From Paraburkholderia phosphatilytica (lineage in GTDB: Bacteria > Pseudomonadota > Gammaproteobacteria > Burkholderiales > Burkholderiaceae), in assembly GCF_003443895.1 (NCBI RefSeq), contig NZ_QQOA01000025.1, positions 1 through 64,000 on the forward strand: a DNA stretch of 64,000 nt, in the 5' to 3' direction. This document shows positions 51,423-60,760 of the stretch, piece by piece. Below the pieces are notes generated by a model. It worked only from the letters and a program-made list of their open reading frames with translations, was not told where the DNA came from and did not search any database. Both the position numbers and the translations under genes were made by a program. Every line of letters begins with the position of its first letter. Position 1 is the first letter of the stretch.

Positions 51423-52370
51423 GTGAACGGGAAGCAGGTACGGACCAGACGCTATGCCCAGTTGTTCAGGCTGATCGCGCTCGTCGCGGCGACGTGGTTC
51501 GGCGGCGCGCAGGTTGCGCATGCCGCGTGTTCGCTTGCGGCCGGCGTTCGCGAGGAACTGTCGCTGCCGCCCGCGACCATCGCGGTGGCGCACGATGCGC
51601 CAGTCGGCGCGACGCTCGGCTCGGTGCGCGTCGCGGCGCTGCACGACGTTCCGTTCACGTGCGACGCGGGACCGAATCTGCGCGAGGTGCGCTTCGTGAC
51701 CCCGCTGCAGACGGTACGCGATTTCGACAAGGTGTTTCCGACCAGTCTCGCCGGTATCGGCATGCGCGTGACCGCGAGCGGCGGCAGTTTCGCGGGTATC
51801 GACGACGGACCACGCGCGGCGCCGTATTCGCTCGCGCTGCCGCCGAAGGCGCAGCACCTCACCGGCTTCGCGCTGCAGGTCGATTTCATCAAGACAGGTC
51901 CGGTTCAGGACGGCGTGCTCGACGCAGGGCGGCTGCTCGACGTCGTGGTCGGTCACGCGGAACTCGTCGATGTGTCGATCCCGGCGGGGGCGATCACGTT
52001 CGTCGCGTCACGCCAGTGCGACACGGTGCATGCAGGTGGGATGGTCGCGGCGGGCGTAGGCACGGGCGGCGCGTTCTCGCAGGAGACGCTGGTGGTCACG
52101 GACGGCTGCAATCCCAGTGTGGCCGCAGTACTGCAACTGGATCAGCCCTACCGCTATGGCCGTGCGCCGATCGTCGCGCACGGTGCGCCGCCGGCGAATG
52201 GTACGGCGCACGCAGCCGCAGTTCGTGCGGGCGCGAGGCGGAATCTTCTCGATGATGGCTCAGGTGCCATGCAAGACGGCAGCGGTGCATTTGCTGCGGG
52301 CACAACGAGTAGCGGACAGTTCGGCGCGGGGCAGGCAGGTGTCTCGCATGGCGGGGATTTCCGCCGTTAG
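51423..52370 (+). CDS. fimbrial-type secreted protein
   Basis: 315 residues from GTG 51423. Signal peptide (FRLIALVAATWFGGAQVAHA) then ACSLAAGVREELSLPPATIA, HDAPVGATLGS and VPFTCDAG, the Cys plus pre-Gly pattern of type 1 pilin/adhesin N-terminal domains. A second domain has VASRQCDTVHAGGMV and VVTDGCNPS. The last 70 residues are low-complexity Gly/Ala. No chaperone or usher gene lies in the window, so it may be an orphan adhesin or work with a distant system. A 10-bp repeat array begins at its stop. Confidence 0.65.
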   Translation: MNGKQVRTRRYAQLFRLIALVAATWFGGAQVAHAACSLAAGVREELSLPPATIAVAHDAPVGATLGSVRVAALHDVPFTCDAGPNLREVRFVTPLQTVRDFDKVFPTSLAGIGMRVTASGGSFAGIDDGPRAAPYSLALPPKAQHLTGFALQVDFIKTGPVQDGVLDAGRLLDVVVGHAELVDVSIPAGAITFVASRQCDTVHAGGMVAAGVGTGGAFSQETLVVTDGCNPSVAAVLQLDQPYRYGRAPIVAHGAPPANGTAHAAAVRAGARRNLLDDGSGAMQDGSGAFAAGTTSSGQFGAGQAGVSHGGDFRR

Positions 52371-52398
52371 TCGGCAGGAGTCGGCGGTAGTCAGAGAG
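52369..52398. repeat. 10-bp tandem repeat (3 units) at the fimbrial gene's stop codon
   Basis: AGTCGGCAGG, AGTCGGCGGT, AGTCAGAGAG. It begins within the TAG stop (52368-52370) and repeats TAG at 52388. The rest of the 306-base gap to 52677 shows no gene I can support. Confidence 0.6.
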
Positions 52399-52676
52399 CA
52401 CATCTCAGCTGATCGGCGCCTGCATCCACCAGAAATACGAAAGTCCGCCGAAGCGCGTCGAGGTGGGATACCGACGGCGGATCCCAGCAGTCCAATGCCA
52501 GAGCCGCTGGCAGTTAGTGGAATATCCTCTTGCACAATTCCGGAACTTGCAGGCCCGGCAGACAGACCGTTGCTACGACGAGAGCCAGCATCGATATCTA
52601 GCTGACCGGAAAAATACCGTCCGGAACGGCTCCGGGAACTGGTTGCGGCGATGATCGGCATGCGGCATGGACACTC

Positions 52677-53153
52677 CTACTCGGCAAGGTGAGACGCGTT
52701 ATTCACATGGATAATGTCTAGTAGTACGAATGATACCAGACAGGCAATCAGCGAAAATGTAAAGAATTGGTAAAAGTCCGCCCACACTTTGAGCCGATTC
52801 CAGATTCCCGCGTCGCGGTCGGCCGTTTCGCATGTCGCCGGATCGACGGGTTGACGTGCACCACCTGCCGCGAACAGCGCACCGAATGCGATGCAGAAAC
52901 CCAGGACGACCTGGATGAACCCGACATGCGAGAGAAGCGTCTCGCGGCTCGCTATCTCGTAAAGTGCCGTGGTCGTCCATCCCATTGCGACAAACCCCAT
53001 CTGATACTCGCGGTACGCGCGCCATGGATCCCATTGCTCGGTCGGATCGAGCCTCCGGACGATCAGGAAAACGATACTGTTCGCGATCCACGGCCCTGCC
53101 GCAACGGCAAACACGTTGACCACGAACCACCAGATTTCGAGTTCCAGCTTCAT
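52677..53153 (-). CDS. integral membrane protein, unknown family (158 aa)
   Basis: 158 residues with four membrane helices ([78 protein letters not shown]). It has no signal peptide and a short acidic end. It is noticeably lower in GC than its neighbours (AT-rich start and end), which may mark recent acquisition. No Shine-Dalgarno is obvious. I do not recognise the family. Confidence 0.65.
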   Translation of the reverse strand: MKLELEIWWFVVNVFAVAAGPWIANSIVFLIVRRLDPTEQWDPWRAYREYQMGFVAMGWTTTALYEIASRETLLSHVGFIQVVLGFCIAFGALFAAGGARQPVDPATCETADRDAGIWNRLKVWADFYQFFTFSLIACLVSFVLLDIIHVNNASHLAE

Positions 53154-53419
53154 CGGCGTGCGGCGCGCTGAACGTTGCGCGAGACGCGATCCGCATGGGT
53201 CTTCGAATCGATCGGGGTCATGCAGCGGCGGTTTCGGCGGCTCATCATCGTTTCATCTCCAGGCACCGGCACATGGTATGGGTGCCCCTGACGCGTCCGG
53301 TATCGGCCGAACGGCCAGCTGTCATGTCGTACCGCATCGCCCCTATACTGGATCCTTCGAGCCCGGCGTGGCCTGCCACCCCATGCGGCCGCAACGATCC
53401 CCGAACAGGAGCGCGCAAC

Positions 53420-54742
53420 GTGTTGACGCAGGAACTGATTCGCCGCGAGCGTGACGGTTTGCCGATCGACGCCGCCGACCTCGCCGCATTCGTGCGCGGC
53501 ATCGTCGAAGGCAGCGTGTCCGAAGGCCAGATCGCCGCGTTCGCGATGGCGGTGTTCTTCAACGGCATGCGTCTCGACGAATGCGTCGCGCTGACGCTCG
53601 CGCAGCGCGATTCCGGCGAGGTGCTGAACTGGGCCGGGTTCGGTCTGCACGGGCCGGTGATCGACAAGCATTCGACCGGCGGCGTCGGCGACCTGACCTC
53701 GCTGCTGGTCGGCCCGCTCGTCGCGGCCTGCGGCGGCCACGTGCCGATGATCTCGGGGCGCGGCCTCGGGCACACCGGCGGCACGCTCGACAAGCTCGCG
53801 TCGATACCTGGCTACGATCTGACGCCGGATACCGCGTATTTCCAGCAGGTGGTGAAAGACGTCGGCATCGCGATCATCGGTCAGACCGCGCAGCTCGCAC
53901 CGGCGGATCGCCGCATCTACGCGATCCGCGACGTCACCGCGACAGTCGAATCGGTCGCGCTGATCACCGCGTCGATCCTGTCGAAGAAACTCGCGGCTGG
54001 CGCTGACGCGCTCGTGATGGACGTGAAGGTTGGCTGCGGCGCGTTCATGCCGACGCGCTCGCGTGCGGTGGAACTGGCGCGGAGCATCGTCGACGTCGGC
54101 AACGGCGCGGGCATGAAGACGACTGCGTGGCTCACCGACATGAACCAGCCGCTCGCGCCGTGCGCGGGCAATGCGCTCGAGATCCGCTTCGCGATCGACT
54201 ATCTGACGGGACGCGCGCGGCCCACGCGCGTGCACGACGTGACGATGGCGCTCGCGACGCAGATGCTGGTGACCGGCGGGCTCGCCGCCGACGCGACGAG
54301 CGCGCGCGCCCAGCTCGACGCGGCATTGTCATCGGGCGCCGCGGCGGAGCGCTTCGCGCGCATGGTGCGCGCGCTCGGCGGCGCCGCGGATCTCGTCGAT
54401 GCGCCGGACCGCTGCCTGCAGCGCGCGCCCGTCGTGATGCCGGTGCCGGCGCCGGTGCGTGGCGTCGTCGCGCGCATCGATTGCCGCGAGATCGGGCTCG
54501 TGGTCGTGTCGCTGGGCGGCGGACGGCGTCATCCGGAAGACGCCGTCGATCATCGGGTGGGTCTCACCGATCTCGCGGAACTGGGACAGGTCGTCGAGGC
54601 CGGGCAGCCGCTCGCGATGGTCCATGCGCGCGATACAGCGAGCGCCGCGCAGGCCGCCCGCGACGTGCTGGCCGCCTATGCGATCGAGACCAACGCCGTC
54701 ATGCCCGAACTGCCCGTCACGCTCTACGAACTGATCGACTGA
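53420..54742 (+). CDS. deoA: thymidine phosphorylase
   Basis: 440 residues from GTG 53420 (AGGAG eight bases upstream), the same length as E. coli DeoA. The glycosyl-transfer family motif [20 protein letters not shown] and the [20 protein letters not shown] signature are intact. The C-terminal domain has [20 protein letters not shown]. It cleaves thymidine with phosphate to thymine and deoxyribose-1-phosphate. It is not in a deo operon here. The frame is open 225 bases further upstream but without family sequence. Confidence 0.95.
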   Translation: MLTQELIRRERDGLPIDAADLAAFVRGIVEGSVSEGQIAAFAMAVFFNGMRLDECVALTLAQRDSGEVLNWAGFGLHGPVIDKHSTGGVGDLTSLLVGPLVAACGGHVPMISGRGLGHTGGTLDKLASIPGYDLTPDTAYFQQVVKDVGIAIIGQTAQLAPADRRIYAIRDVTATVESVALITASILSKKLAAGADALVMDVKVGCGAFMPTRSRAVELARSIVDVGNGAGMKTTAWLTDMNQPLAPCAGNALEIRFAIDYLTGRARPTRVHDVTMALATQMLVTGGLAADATSARAQLDAALSSGAAAERFARMVRALGGAADLVDAPDRCLQRAPVVMPVPAPVRGVVARIDCREIGLVVVSLGGGRRHPEDAVDHRVGLTDLAELGQVVEAGQPLAMVHARDTASAAQAARDVLAAYAIETNAVMPELPVTLYELID

Positions 54743-54773
54743 CCTGCGTCAGGTCATCCGACATTCGATCAGG

Positions 54774-54950
54774 ATGGCGAACGATAAAATTCACTGCGAA
54801 ACACAAGCAAAAGCACGCGCCACAAACCGTCCAGGCAAAAAAAAGACGCCGGCGAAGACACGCGGCGTCAGGAGCTATTCCGACGTCGAGGACCGCCGGC
54901 AGCTGGGAGGACGACGCGGGCATCCGGCCGCGACGTCAGGTAAAGATTAA
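54774..54950 (+). CDS. possible 58-residue basic protein
   Basis: ATG 54774 opens MANDKIHCETQAKARATNRP, then GKKKTPAKTRGVRSYSDVED and RRQLGGRRGHPAATSGKD. The Lys/Arg/Thr-rich composition and the AT-poorer codon use look protein-like. The Shine-Dalgarno is weak and a terminator-like stem lies inside it, so it may not be translated. Confidence 0.35.
   Translation: MANDKIHCETQAKARATNRPGKKKTPAKTRGVRSYSDVEDRRQLGGRRGHPAATSGKD
54837..54869 (-). terminator. rho-independent terminator for leftward transcription
   Basis: On the minus strand a GACGCCG / CGGCGTC stem (54845-54851 with 54863-54869) is followed by eight T (complement of AAAAAAAA at 54837-54844). No leftward gene precedes it, so its transcript is unassigned. 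Confidence 0.6.
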
Positions 54951-55369
54951 GGCAGGTGGGCACATCGAGGAAAGAGCCGGGCGGTAGGGAACGACTGGTA
55001 ATCCGTTAAGGAAAGACTGATTCTGCCCGGCAGAGTGCGGTAGTGTGCCGCCATGTCCCGCGGTGCGCGGTTGCGCGAATGGTCAGTGCCGCGAAAGAAG
55101 AAAACACAGCATGGCGAATGAGTATGGCACGCCCGGAACATTCTTGCTTGCCGCTCCGTCGTGGTCCCGTTGGGGTGTTATGACCGGGTCCGTTGCAATT
55201 TGCGGTTGGTGATCGTCGCGTGCGATCGTTCAGCGTCGTCAAGGTCGACCCTGGGTCGGCCAGGGAAGGCGGCTTCTTGTACGGGCCTCGTTCGCGGCGC
55301 AGAATTCCTGAAAAGCTGAATAGCCGGTGACCCCACGCGGGGCCGCGCGGCTATCGTCACACCAAACGA
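54951..55369. other. non-coding gap upstream of the sensor kinase gene
   Basis: About 420 bases, less GC-rich than the genes around it, with no frame I can support on either strand. The left end would hold the source of the leftward transcript that stops at 54837; the right end holds an FNR-like box. A small inverted repeat CCCCACGCGGGG occurs at 55331-55342. Confidence 0.4.
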
Positions 55370-55383
55370 TCGATGTAGATCAA
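55370..55383. promoter_or_regulatory. FNR/ANR-like box at the kinase start codon
   Basis: TCGAT-GTAG-ATCAA matches the TTGAT-N4-ATCAA consensus at 9 of 10 fixed positions. It abuts or overlaps ATG 55383. In that position an FNR-type protein would repress, or the true start is further downstream. Confidence 0.4.
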
Positions 55384-58300
55384 TGTCAGAGAACGCGCCG
55401 CAGGGTGAAGACGAGCATCGACAGGGTTCGCTGCGAACGGGCGTTCGCGCGCCCGATCCGGTCGCGGGGCGCACCGAGCTGCTGCACTTCGCGCTGAATC
55501 GCGTTCACGAGGCCGCGTTTCTCGCGGACCGCACCGCGCGCTTCGTCTACGTGAACGAGGAGGCGTGTCGCTCGCTCGGTTACACGCAGCAGGAGCTGCT
55601 GCAGATGACGGTCGTCGACGTCGACGTGGACTTCGACTTCACCCGCTGGGACGAAGTCTGGTCCGCGCTGAAGCGTGTCGGTTCGCTGACGATCGAAAGC
55701 CTGCATCGGCGCAAGGACGGCAGCCGCTTTCCGGTCGAGATCAACGTGTCGCAGTTCGCGTTTGGCGGCGAGGAGTACAACCTCGCACTCGCGCGCGACG
55801 TGACGGAGCGCCGCCGCGCGGAGACGCTGCTGCGCGAAAGCGAGCGCCGCTACCGGCAGATTTTCGACAACGTGTCCGACGTGCTGTTTCTGGCAAGCGT
55901 CGACGCGGGCCGGCGCTTTCCGCTGATCGAGATCAACGCCGCGTGCGAAAGTGCGTTCGGCATCACGCGCACGGAGATGATCGGACGTCCCGTGGACGAA
56001 GCGATGCCCGCCGCGCTTGCGGGCACGCTGCATGATGCGTTCGTGCGCTGCGTCGCGGTCGAGGCCGCGATCGAGCAGGAGCTGACGCTGGAAGTGGGCG
56101 GCGAGCCGCGCTACTTCCATGCGACGCTGATGCCGGTACGCGGCGGCGACGGGCGGATCGCGCGCATCGCGGGCATTGCGCGCGACACTACCGGCAGCGT
56201 GCGCACGAAAGCGCTGCTCGTCACGCAGCTGGAACTCGAAGCGCAGTTTCGCCGGCTCGCGGAGAACACGCCAGACATCATCTGCCGCTACGATCGCGAC
56301 TGCCGGCTTGTGTATGCGAACTCGGAACTCGTCGCGACGCTCGGCAAGCCGTTGCAGGACCTGCTCGGCAGACGGCCGCTGGACCGCATGTCGGCGCCAG
56401 GTTACGCGGACTATCAGCAGGCGCTTTACACCTGCCTCGAGACGGGCATCGAGCAGCAGGTCGAACTCACGCTCGCCGACCTCGGTCACGGCACGCGCCA
56501 CCATCACATCCGCATCATCCCGGAGCGCGGACCGAACCGCGCGGTGACCGGCGTGCTCGCGCTCGGCCGCGACATTACCGAACGCAAGCGTGCGGAAGAG
56601 CGGCTCCACGCGAGCGAGCAGGCGTTTCGCGCGGTGGTCGAGCACACGCCGGACTACATCGCGCGCTACGATCGCGACTATCGGCGCATCTATGCGAACC
56701 CCGCGCTGCAGCGCATCGTGCCGCCCATTCCAGCCGTGCCGCTCGACCCGATCCAGGCGTCGGAGTCGCCCGTCATCGAGTTCGCGCAATACGTGGAGTG
56801 GCTGCGACAGGTGATCGAGAGCGGCGCGGAGATCGTCCGGGAGACGCGCTTTCGCGACGGCCGCGGCGAGGTCCGCTGGGGGCACGTGCGGCTCGTGCCG
56901 GAGTTCATGACGGGCGGCGCGGTTGGCAGCGTGCTCGCGATCTGCCGCGACGTCGACGAACTGAAGCGCAGCGAAGAGCGCTTTCGCACGCTGACCGAAA
57001 ACTTCCCGGACTTCATCGCGCGCTTCGATCCCGCGTGCCGCCATCTGTACGTGAACCCGCTCGTCGCGAACTCGTTCGGCATGCCGCAGGACGCATTCGT
57101 CGGCAAGCGGCTGCATGAGATCCAGCCGGTCGACCAGCGCGAACAGAATGCGGTGCTGGAGGAAGGCATCCGTCGCGCGGTCGAGGAAGGCCAGTCGAAC
57201 GAGGTCGAGGCGAGCTGGGAGATCGACGGCCAGCCGCACGTGTTCGAGATCCGTCACGTGCCGGAGAAAGACTCGGAGGGGAAGGTGGTGAGCGTGCTTG
57301 GCATCGCGCACGACATCACGCGTCTGCGCACCGCCGAAACCGCGTTGCGTGCGAGCGAAGCCGCGTTCCGCACGCTCGCGGAGAACGCGCCCGACATCAT
57401 CGTGCGTTATGACCGCGAGTTCCGCTGTGTCTACGCGAACCCCGAATTCGAGCGGATCAGCGGGCTCGAAGCCGGCGAAGCGGCCGGCAAGACGCTGATG
57501 CAGCTGCCGGTCGCGCCGCTGAACGCACGTCGCGCGTTGCGGCAGAAGCTGCGCACGGTGATGGAAAGCGGTGTGCCCGAGAAGATCGATCTGACGTGGG
57601 AGCACGACGGCCGGCTCGCGAGCTGGTACGTGCGCGCGGTGCCTGAATACGACGCGGCGGGCGGGATCGAAAGCGTGCTGACGATCTGGAGCGACATCAC
57701 CGACCGGATGGATGCGGAGCGGCGGCTGCGCGAATCGTACGCGCTGCTGAGCGAACTGACGTCGCGCCGCGAAACCGCGCGCGAGGAGGAACGCAAGCGC
57801 ATCGCGCGCGAGATTCACGACGAGCTGGGCCAGCATCTGACGGCGCTGCGGATGGGCGTGTCGACTTTCGGCATCGAGTTCGGCAGCGGTCATCCGGCGA
57901 TCGCGGCGCGCGTGCAGGGCATGCTCGGCATCGCCGACGACACGATGAAGGTGGTGCGCAACGTGATCACGCTGTTGCGGCCCGCGGTGCTCGACGAAGG
58001 CATCGTCGCCGCACTCGAATGGCTGACGCGGGAGTTTTCGCGCGCGAGCCAGATTGCCTGCCGGCTCATAGTGCCGTCCGGCGAGGTCGAACTCGACGAC
58101 GAGCGGGCGACGGCATTATTCCGGATTACCCAGGAAGCACTGACCAACGTGATGCGGCACGCCGGCGCGGCGAGCGCGTGCGTGGCGCTGCGCGAGCGCG
58201 ACGCGGGCTACGAGCTGGAAGTGCGCGACGACGGCCGCGGTTTCGATCCGGGCGAGGCACGGCGAACGTCGTTCGGGTTGATCGGCATGAAGGAGCGGGC

Positions 58301-58418
58301 GCTGATGCTGGGCGGCGAGATCGATGTGCACAGTTCGCCGGGACATGGCACGCAGATCACCGTGCGCCTGCCGGCTCGGGCGGTGCCGCAGCACAGCGGC
58401 AGCGGGTCGCTGCTCTGA
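55383..58418 (+). CDS. multi-PAS sensor histidine kinase of the NarL/UhpB type
   Basis: 1011 residues, without membrane helices. About six PAS/PAC units fill residues 25-780 (repeated FRTLAENAPDIIVRYDREF-like starts and DITERKRAEERL-like linkers at 56570, 57310 and 57700). Then the dimerisation and phosphoacceptor helix EERKRIAREIHDELGQHLTA with the likely phospho-His at 812, and an HATPase of the HisKA_3 type (LFRITQEALTNVMRHAGAAS, DDGRGFDPGEARRTSFGLIG). It should phosphorylate a LuxR-type response regulator; none is adjacent, though a winged-helix regulator lies at 58898. The PAS stack suggests heme, flavin or redox sensing. PAS types cannot be told from sequence alone. Confidence 0.9.
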   Translation: MSENAPQGEDEHRQGSLRTGVRAPDPVAGRTELLHFALNRVHEAAFLADRTARFVYVNEEACRSLGYTQQELLQMTVVDVDVDFDFTRWDEVWSALKRVGSLTIESLHRRKDGSRFPVEINVSQFAFGGEEYNLALARDVTERRRAETLLRESERRYRQIFDNVSDVLFLASVDAGRRFPLIEINAACESAFGITRTEMIGRPVDEAMPAALAGTLHDAFVRCVAVEAAIEQELTLEVGGEPRYFHATLMPVRGGDGRIARIAGIARDTTGSVRTKALLVTQLELEAQFRRLAENTPDIICRYDRDCRLVYANSELVATLGKPLQDLLGRRPLDRMSAPGYADYQQALYTCLETGIEQQVELTLADLGHGTRHHHIRIIPERGPNRAVTGVLALGRDITERKRAEERLHASEQAFRAVVEHTPDYIARYDRDYRRIYANPALQRIVPPIPAVPLDPIQASESPVIEFAQYVEWLRQVIESGAEIVRETRFRDGRGEVRWGHVRLVPEFMTGGAVGSVLAICRDVDELKRSEERFRTLTENFPDFIARFDPACRHLYVNPLVANSFGMPQDAFVGKRLHEIQPVDQREQNAVLEEGIRRAVEEGQSNEVEASWEIDGQPHVFEIRHVPEKDSEGKVVSVLGIAHDITRLRTAETALRASEAAFRTLAENAPDIIVRYDREFRCVYANPEFERISGLEAGEAAGKTLMQLPVAPLNARRALRQKLRTVMESGVPEKIDLTWEHDGRLASWYVRAVPEYDAAGGIESVLTIWSDITDRMDAERRLRESYALLSELTSRRETAREEERKRIAREIHDELGQHLTALRMGVSTFGIEFGSGHPAIAARVQGMLGIADDTMKVVRNVITLLRPAVLDEGIVAALEWLTREFSRASQIACRLIVPSGEVELDDERATALFRITQEALTNVMRHAGAASACVALRERDAGYELEVRDDGRGFDPGEARRTSFGLIGMKERALMLGGEIDVHSSPGHGTQITVRLPARAVPQHSGSGSLL

Positions 58419-58463
58419 GCGGGCACGACCGCGCGGCGATCCGCGGCGGTCTTCCCCCGCGCT

Positions 58464-58721
58464 TTAATCTTCGCCGTAGTCGATTTCGCGGCGTTCGCGC
58501 CGCTCTTCGTTGCCGCGGCGCGCGCGCAGACGCCGACGCGACAACTGGGCGATCACCTCGCCCGTGCTCGCGTCCGGCGGAATCTCGTTGCGGATCACGT
58601 TCGGCACCATCGGCAGGCCGAGGCGCTGTCTCCTCAATGCCTTGACGATCGCCGTGCGGCACTCCTGACCGTGGCAGTCCCATTCGTCGCGCAACTTGTG
58701 GCAGTAGCGGCATTTCTCCAT
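58464..58721 (-). CDS. small Cys-rich, probably zinc-binding protein (85 aa)
   Basis: From ATG 58721; a GTG at 58727 adds MP. The first 25 residues have CRYCHKLRDEWDCHGQEC, two Cys-x2-Cys-type pairs plus His, typical of a small zinc ribbon or knuckle. The rest is basic and helical (AIVKALRRQRLGLPMVPNVI, RRRLRARRGNEERRERREID). Nucleic-acid or protein binding is a guess. It lies between a kinase gene on the opposite strand and a repeat array. Confidence 0.6.
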   Translation of the reverse strand: MEKCRYCHKLRDEWDCHGQECRTAIVKALRRQRLGLPMVPNVIRNEIPPDASTGEVIAQLSRRRLRARRGNEERRERREIDYGED

Positions 58722-58762
58722 CGGCACAGTTTACCCGCAATCGGACGAGGCTTCCGGCCACG

Positions 58763-58795
58763 CGGCCGCTATCCGGCCGCTATCCGGCCGCTGTT
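58763..58795. repeat. 11-bp tandem repeat (3 units)
   Basis: CGGCCGCTATC twice then CGGCCGCTGTT, in the gap between two divergent genes. Unlike the other arrays it is at gene starts, not ends, and has no stop codons of note. Confidence 0.6.
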
Positions 58796-58897
58796 CGACC
58801 CTTCCCCGGCGGGCGCTGCAGCAGGGCCGTCGCGCGACGAAAGATCAGGCGATTCGTCAGCGCGGCAACTATAGTCAATGGAGCCGACGGAGGGCAC

Positions 58898-60673
58898 ATG
58901 AACGCGAGACTCGTGAAGTTCGCGGACTGCGAGCTCGACATCGAACGCTACCAGCTGCGGCGCGCGGGCGAGGAGGTGCGCCTCGAGCGTCTGCCGATGG
59001 AGCTCTTGATCCTGCTCGCGTCGCGCGACGGCGAGCTGGTGTCGCGCGCCGACATGGTGCGGGCACTGTGGGGCGGCAACCTGTACCGCGACACCGAGAA
59101 CGGCATCAACACGGCGGTGCGCAAGATCCGCGTCGCGCTCGGCGACGATCCGTCGAGTCCGCGCGTGCTGATCACGGTCAAGGGCAAGGGCTACCGGCTC
59201 GACGGCATCGAAGCGCCGTCGCGCGCATCGCCTGACGCGGCGGCGGACGCACCAGCGGGCGGACCTCCCGCGCGGCTGATGGTGCTGCCGTTCGCAAACG
59301 TCACCGGCGATGCCGCGCAGGACGACTTCTGCGACGCGCTCGCGAACGAAGCGTCGGCGACGCTCGGCATGCTGGGCCCCGAGCGGCTCGTGGTGATCGC
59401 CCGCACGACCGCAGCGCGCTATCGCGGCAGCAGCAAGAGCATCGCGGAGATCGCCCGCGAGCTGTCGCTCGACTACGTGCTCGAAGGCTCGCTCGCACGC
59501 GAGGGCGCGCGCAGCCGCATTCTCGCGACGCTCGTGCGCTGCGCGGACCAGACGCAGGTGTGGAGCCGCGTGCACGAACCGGTCGCGCAGGGCGCGCTCG
59601 ACATCCTGAAAGAACTCGGCGCGGCGCTCGCCGCCGACATCACGCCGGCCATCGCGAAAGAGCGCGAAGCGTTGCTCGCGCGGCGCCTGCCGGTCGACCC
59701 CGCCGCGCACGACGCGTATCTGCGCGGCCGCTACTTCTGGTACCGGCGCGTGCATTTCGACGCGGGCTTCTGCGCGCACCACGCGTTGAGCGCGGAAGAC
59801 TTCTTCCGCAGCCGCCGCTACTTCGATACCGCCGTCGAACGCGATCCGACCTATGCGCTCGGCTACTGCGGGCTGTCGAACTACTACGGCTCGACGGTCG
59901 TGCATGGCTGCTTCGCGCCGGACGAGGGCTGGCCGATCGCGCGCGCGATGGCCGAGCGCGCGCTCGAACTCGATCCCGCGCTGCCGGAGGCGCATCACGC
60001 GATGGCCGCCGTGCACTACTTCTACGACTGGGACTGGCGCCGCGCCGAGGCCGGGTTTCGCGAGGCGCTGCGGCTCAATCCAAGCCATCCCGAGTCGCAC
60101 CGGCTGTATGCGCGCCTCCTGCTCGGCATCGGCCGCGATTCAGAGGGTTATGCCGCGATGGCGCGCGCCGAGAAGATCGATCCGTACGGTTTTCAGGGCT
60201 CGCGCGCGTTCGGTCTCGTGCTCGCAGGCAAGCACGAGGACATCGTCCGGGAGTATTTTTCGCCCGGTCACCGCGAGCAGTCGCCGCTCGTCTATCAACT
60301 GCTGGCGATCGCGTTCGAGGTGCGAGGTCTCTTCGAGGCGGCGACGGAATCCACCGTCGAGGCGCTGACGGGCTGCGCCGAAGCGATCGCCGCGGCTACC
60401 GTGCGAAGCCGCTGGGAAGCGGGCGGCTACGATGCGGTGCTGCAGGGACATCTCGACGACCTGCGCGCGCGCCAGCGCAGCGGCTACACGTCGCCGCTGC
60501 TGCTGGCCGAGACTTTCGCGCGGCTCTCCGCGCCCGACGAGATGTTCCACTGGCTCGAGCGCGCGCTCGCGGAACGCAGCTCGCGCCTCGTCGAACTGCG
60601 CACGAATCCGTGGTTCGAGCGCTACCGGACCACCGGAAAATTTCGCGCGATCGTCAAACAGATCGTGCAGTGA
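58898..60673 (+). CDS. winged-helix (OmpR/CadC-type) regulator with TPR-like C-terminus
   Basis: 591 residues from ATG 58898 (GGAGGG upstream). Residues 1-105 are a Trans_reg_C winged helix (LPMELLILLASRDGELVSRA, LWGGNLYRDTENGINTAVRK, VLITVKGKGYRLDGI). After it comes a TolB/adenylate-cyclase-linked type region (RLMVLPFANVTGDAAQDDF, LDYVLEGSLAREGARSRILA) and then TPR-like helices (DPTYALGYCGLSNYYGSTVV, RAEAGFREALRLNPSHPESH). No membrane helix and no receiver domain, so it is a one-component cytoplasmic regulator of the HilA-like class. A possible -10 TATAGT lies at 58870. Confidence 0.88.
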   Translation: MNARLVKFADCELDIERYQLRRAGEEVRLERLPMELLILLASRDGELVSRADMVRALWGGNLYRDTENGINTAVRKIRVALGDDPSSPRVLITVKGKGYRLDGIEAPSRASPDAAADAPAGGPPARLMVLPFANVTGDAAQDDFCDALANEASATLGMLGPERLVVIARTTAARYRGSSKSIAEIARELSLDYVLEGSLAREGARSRILATLVRCADQTQVWSRVHEPVAQGALDILKELGAALAADITPAIAKEREALLARRLPVDPAAHDAYLRGRYFWYRRVHFDAGFCAHHALSAEDFFRSRRYFDTAVERDPTYALGYCGLSNYYGSTVVHGCFAPDEGWPIARAMAERALELDPALPEAHHAMAAVHYFYDWDWRRAEAGFREALRLNPSHPESHRLYARLLLGIGRDSEGYAAMARAEKIDPYGFQGSRAFGLVLAGKHEDIVREYFSPGHREQSPLVYQLLAIAFEVRGLFEAATESTVEALTGCAEAIAAATVRSRWEAGGYDAVLQGHLDDLRARQRSGYTSPLLLAETFARLSAPDEMFHWLERALAERSSRLVELRTNPWFERYRTTGKFRAIVKQIVQ

Positions 60674-60760
60674 GCGAAGACGCGGATGCGGCGCGACGTC
60701 GACACGCGTCCACGCCTCGCCGTCATGCCCGCCGCTGTGCCCCGTCCCGTCGCGCGCGGA

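Noticed and set aside
52260-52661. 133-codon minus-strand frame after the fimbrial gene
   Set aside because: Overlaps the fimbrial gene's end, Ser/Arg-rich, no Shine-Dalgarno and no recognisable pattern.
55386-57893. 835-codon minus-strand frame opposite the PAS kinase
   Set aside because: Mirror of PAS repeats; no domain, arginine- and aspartate-rich.
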